From NCBI GenBank assembly GCA_017452405.1, contig JAFTMM010000043.1, forward strand, positions 1-5,544: a stretch of 5,544 nucleotides of DNA. The letters are read 5' to 3'. Shown here in pieces: positions 3,892 to 5,544 of this stretch. Under the pieces are notes generated by a model, which had not been told where the DNA came from, did not search any database, and worked only from the letters and a program-made list of their open reading frames with translations. Positions within the stretch are counted from its first letter, which is position 1, and each line of letters starts with the position of its first letter. This DNA is from Clostridia bacterium (GTDB lineage Bacteria; Bacillota; Clostridia; Christensenellales; Pumilibacteraceae). Made by a program: the position numbers and the translations under genes.

Positions 3892-5544
3892 ATGAAAGTA
3901 GTAATAATCGGAGGCGTAGCAGGTGGCGCTACTGCGGCAGCCAGACTGCGTAGGCTGGATGAAAAAGCGGAAATAATTATCTTTGAGCGTTCGGGATATA
4001 TCTCATACGCAAATTGCGGTCTGCCTTATTATATCGGCGGAGTAATCGAGGAGGAACGCGCGCTGACCTTGCAGTCGCCCAAAAGCTTTTTTAAGAGATA
4101 TAACGTCAACGTAAAAGTCCGTCACGAAGTAACGGACGTAAATATTACGCAAAAGACGGTGACGGTCAAAGACTTGGCTAGCGGAAACGCATACGAAGAA
4201 AGCTACGATAAACTCATTCTTTCTCCCGGCGCTAAGGCAATCATTCCCGATTTTTGCAAGGCAAAGGACAGGGTTTTTACGCTTAGAACGGTGGAGGATA
4301 CGCAGAAAATCCGCGCGCTTATAGAAGATAAAGCGGAGTCCGCCGTAATTATCGGAGGTGGTTTTGTCGGGCTGGAAATGGCGGAAAACTTAAAATTGCG
4401 TGGCTTAGACGTAACCGTTGTTGAGCAGAGCAGTCATTTGCTTAATACTATCGACGGAGATATAGCCTCGTTCGTTCACTCGAATTTAAGAGCGAACGGC
4501 GTAAAACTACTTCTCAGTTCGTCTGTAAGGGAAGTGCGTGAGGAAAACGGCGTGCTGATTACGACTACGGATAAAGGCGCGCTTAGCTCGGATTTGGTTG
4601 TGCTTGCGATAGGCGTTACGCCGGATACCGACCTTGCGAAAAAGGCGGGATTAAAACTCGGAATAAAGGGCGCTATTAGGGTGGACGGCAAAATGCAGAC
4701 CTCTGCGCCCGACGTTTACGCCGTAGGCGACGCGGTGGAAGTAAAGCATTTCGTTACCGAAAAAGAGGCAGTAATTTCGCTTGCCGGTCCTGCGAACAAG
4801 CAAGGACGAATCGTCGCCGACAATATTTGTGGTTTGCAAAGCGAGTACAATGGCTCGCAAGGTTCGTCGGTAATCAAGCTCTTTGATATGACGATTGCTA
4901 CTACGGGCATAACCGAAACCGCATGCAAATCGGCAAAATTAGACTATGAAAAAGTTATTTTATCTCCGCCTTCGCACGCAGGGTATTATCCGGACGGTAA
5001 GGTAATGACGATCAAACTCCTTTATGAAAAGGCGACCGAGAAAATTCTCGGCGCGCAAATCGTGGGCTACGACGGCGTAGACAAGCGCATAGACGTTATT
5101 GCGACGGCAATGCGCGCTTCTCTCAAAGTTACAGAGCTTGCCGAGCTCGACTTAGCCTACGCACCTCCATATTCTTCAGCCAAAGATCCCGTTAATATGG
5201 CAGGCTTTATCGCAGAAAATATCGCTAGCGGACTCGTTAAGCAATTCCATTACGAGGATATCCCCACGCTCTACGGGCGCGACGACGTAATACTTCTCGA
5301 TACCCGAACGATAACGGAGTACGAATGGGGGCACGCCGACGGTTTTATCCATATTCCGCTCGACGACCTGAGAAACCGTTTGGGCGAACTTGATAAAAAT
5401 AAGAAAATTTACGTTATGTGTCAGAGCGGACTGCGCAGTTATATTGCGGTCAGAATTTTAGTTCAGCACGGCTATGACGCCTTTAACTTCTCAGGCGGTT
5501 ATCGGCTTTACGCAAGTATGCGCGGTGACGAAATGGCTAAAGAA
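3892..5544 (+). CDS. CoA-disulfide reductase-type FAD/NAD(P)H oxidoreductase fused to rhodanese, 3' end outside the window
   Basis: The frame is open for 551 codons up to the right edge. The first part is a flavoprotein disulfide reductase of the CoA-disulfide reductase / persulfide reductase group. It has an FAD-binding GGVAGGATAAARLRRL (residues 7-22) and the single redox Cys42 in SYANCGLPYYIGG, which is typical of this group. The NAD(P)H-binding loop is GGGFVGLE (155-162), and the second FAD motif is TSAPDVYAVGD (270-280). The dimerisation domain contains GYYPDG (364-369) and AYAPPYSSAKDP (422-433), tyrosine-containing segments like those near the active site of CoA-disulfide reductases. 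From about residue 455 a rhodanese domain follows, with catalytic Cys510 in CQSGLRS (510-516). Such fusions reduce CoA disulfides, CoA persulfides or polysulfide using NAD(P)H; which one applies here is not decidable. The visible length nearly equals known two-domain forms (about 550-570), but extra TusA/DsrE-like domains beyond the edge are possible. The ATG follows AAAGGAG and an extended -10 promoter. Confidence 0.93.
   Translation, partial: MKVVIIGGVAGGATAAARLRRLDEKAEIIIFERSGYISYANCGLPYYIGGVIEEERALTLQSPKSFFKRYNVNVKVRHEVTDVNITQKTVTVKDLASGNAYEESYDKLILSPGAKAIIPDFCKAKDRVFTLRTVEDTQKIRALIEDKAESAVIIGGGFVGLEMAENLKLRGLDVTVVEQSSHLLNTIDGDIASFVHSNLRANGVKLLLSSSVREVREENGVLITTTDKGALSSDLVVLAIGVTPDTDLAKKAGLKLGIKGAIRVDGKMQTSAPDVYAVGDAVEVKHFVTEKEAVISLAGPANKQGRIVADNICGLQSEYNGSQGSSVIKLFDMTIATTGITETACKSAKLDYEKVILSPPSHAGYYPDGKVMTIKLLYEKATEKILGAQIVGYDGVDKRIDVIATAMRASLKVTELAELDLAYAPPYSSAKDPVNMAGFIAENIASGLVKQFHYEDIPTLYGRDDVILLDTRTITEYEWGHADGFIHIPLDDLRNRLGELDKNKKIYVMCQSGLRSYIAVRILVQHGYDAFNFSGGYRLYASMRGDEMAKE

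Overview
This 5.5 kb window is a bacterial chromosomal segment with every recognisable gene on the + strand. I see no tRNA, rRNA, CRISPR array, insertion sequence or phage marker. A Gram-positive, probably anaerobic Clostridia-like bacterium fits best. The reasons are strong AAAGGAG/GGAGG-type ribosome binding sites, near-consensus SigA-type promoters, T-tailed hairpin terminators, a DUF1540 cysteine-rich protein and a CoA-disulfide-reductase/rhodanese fusion. The lineage is an inference from gene content and style, not from a marker gene.

Layout, left to right. (1) Bases 2-208 are the C-terminal part of a dUTPase. (2) Bases 288-1562 encode a 424-residue two-transmembrane coiled-coil protein with the topology of Wzz-type chain-length regulators, closed by a hairpin terminator at 1601-1634. 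(3) A near-perfect promoter (TTGACT-17 nt-TATAAT, 1655-1683) drives a compact two-gene unit. It consists of an unrecognised 258-residue cytoplasmic protein (1718-2494) and, 10 nt later, a 271-residue amino acid kinase family protein resembling a PUA-less glutamate 5-kinase with several altered active-site positions (2505-3320). (4) A 160-nt gap with no confident signal precedes a 100-residue protein with two DUF1540 cysteine motifs (3481-3783), ended by a long-stem terminator (3785-3814). (5) A second good promoter (TTGCAT-17 nt-TATACT with extended -10, 3845-3873) contains a GC-rich 18-bp dyad between its -35 and -10. It drives a pyridine nucleotide-disulfide oxidoreductase of the CoA-disulfide reductase type fused to a C-terminal rhodanese domain (3892 onward). 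That frame is still open at the right edge.

The genes do not form one pathway. They look like four or five short, separately controlled transcription units: nucleotide sanitation, a possible surface polysaccharide function, an unknown-plus-kinase pair, a small cysteine-rich protein, and thiol/sulfur redox. The parts most worth following are the unknown/kinase pair, with its divergent kinase active site, and the dyad in the oxidoreductase promoter. I found no strong case for a wholly new system.
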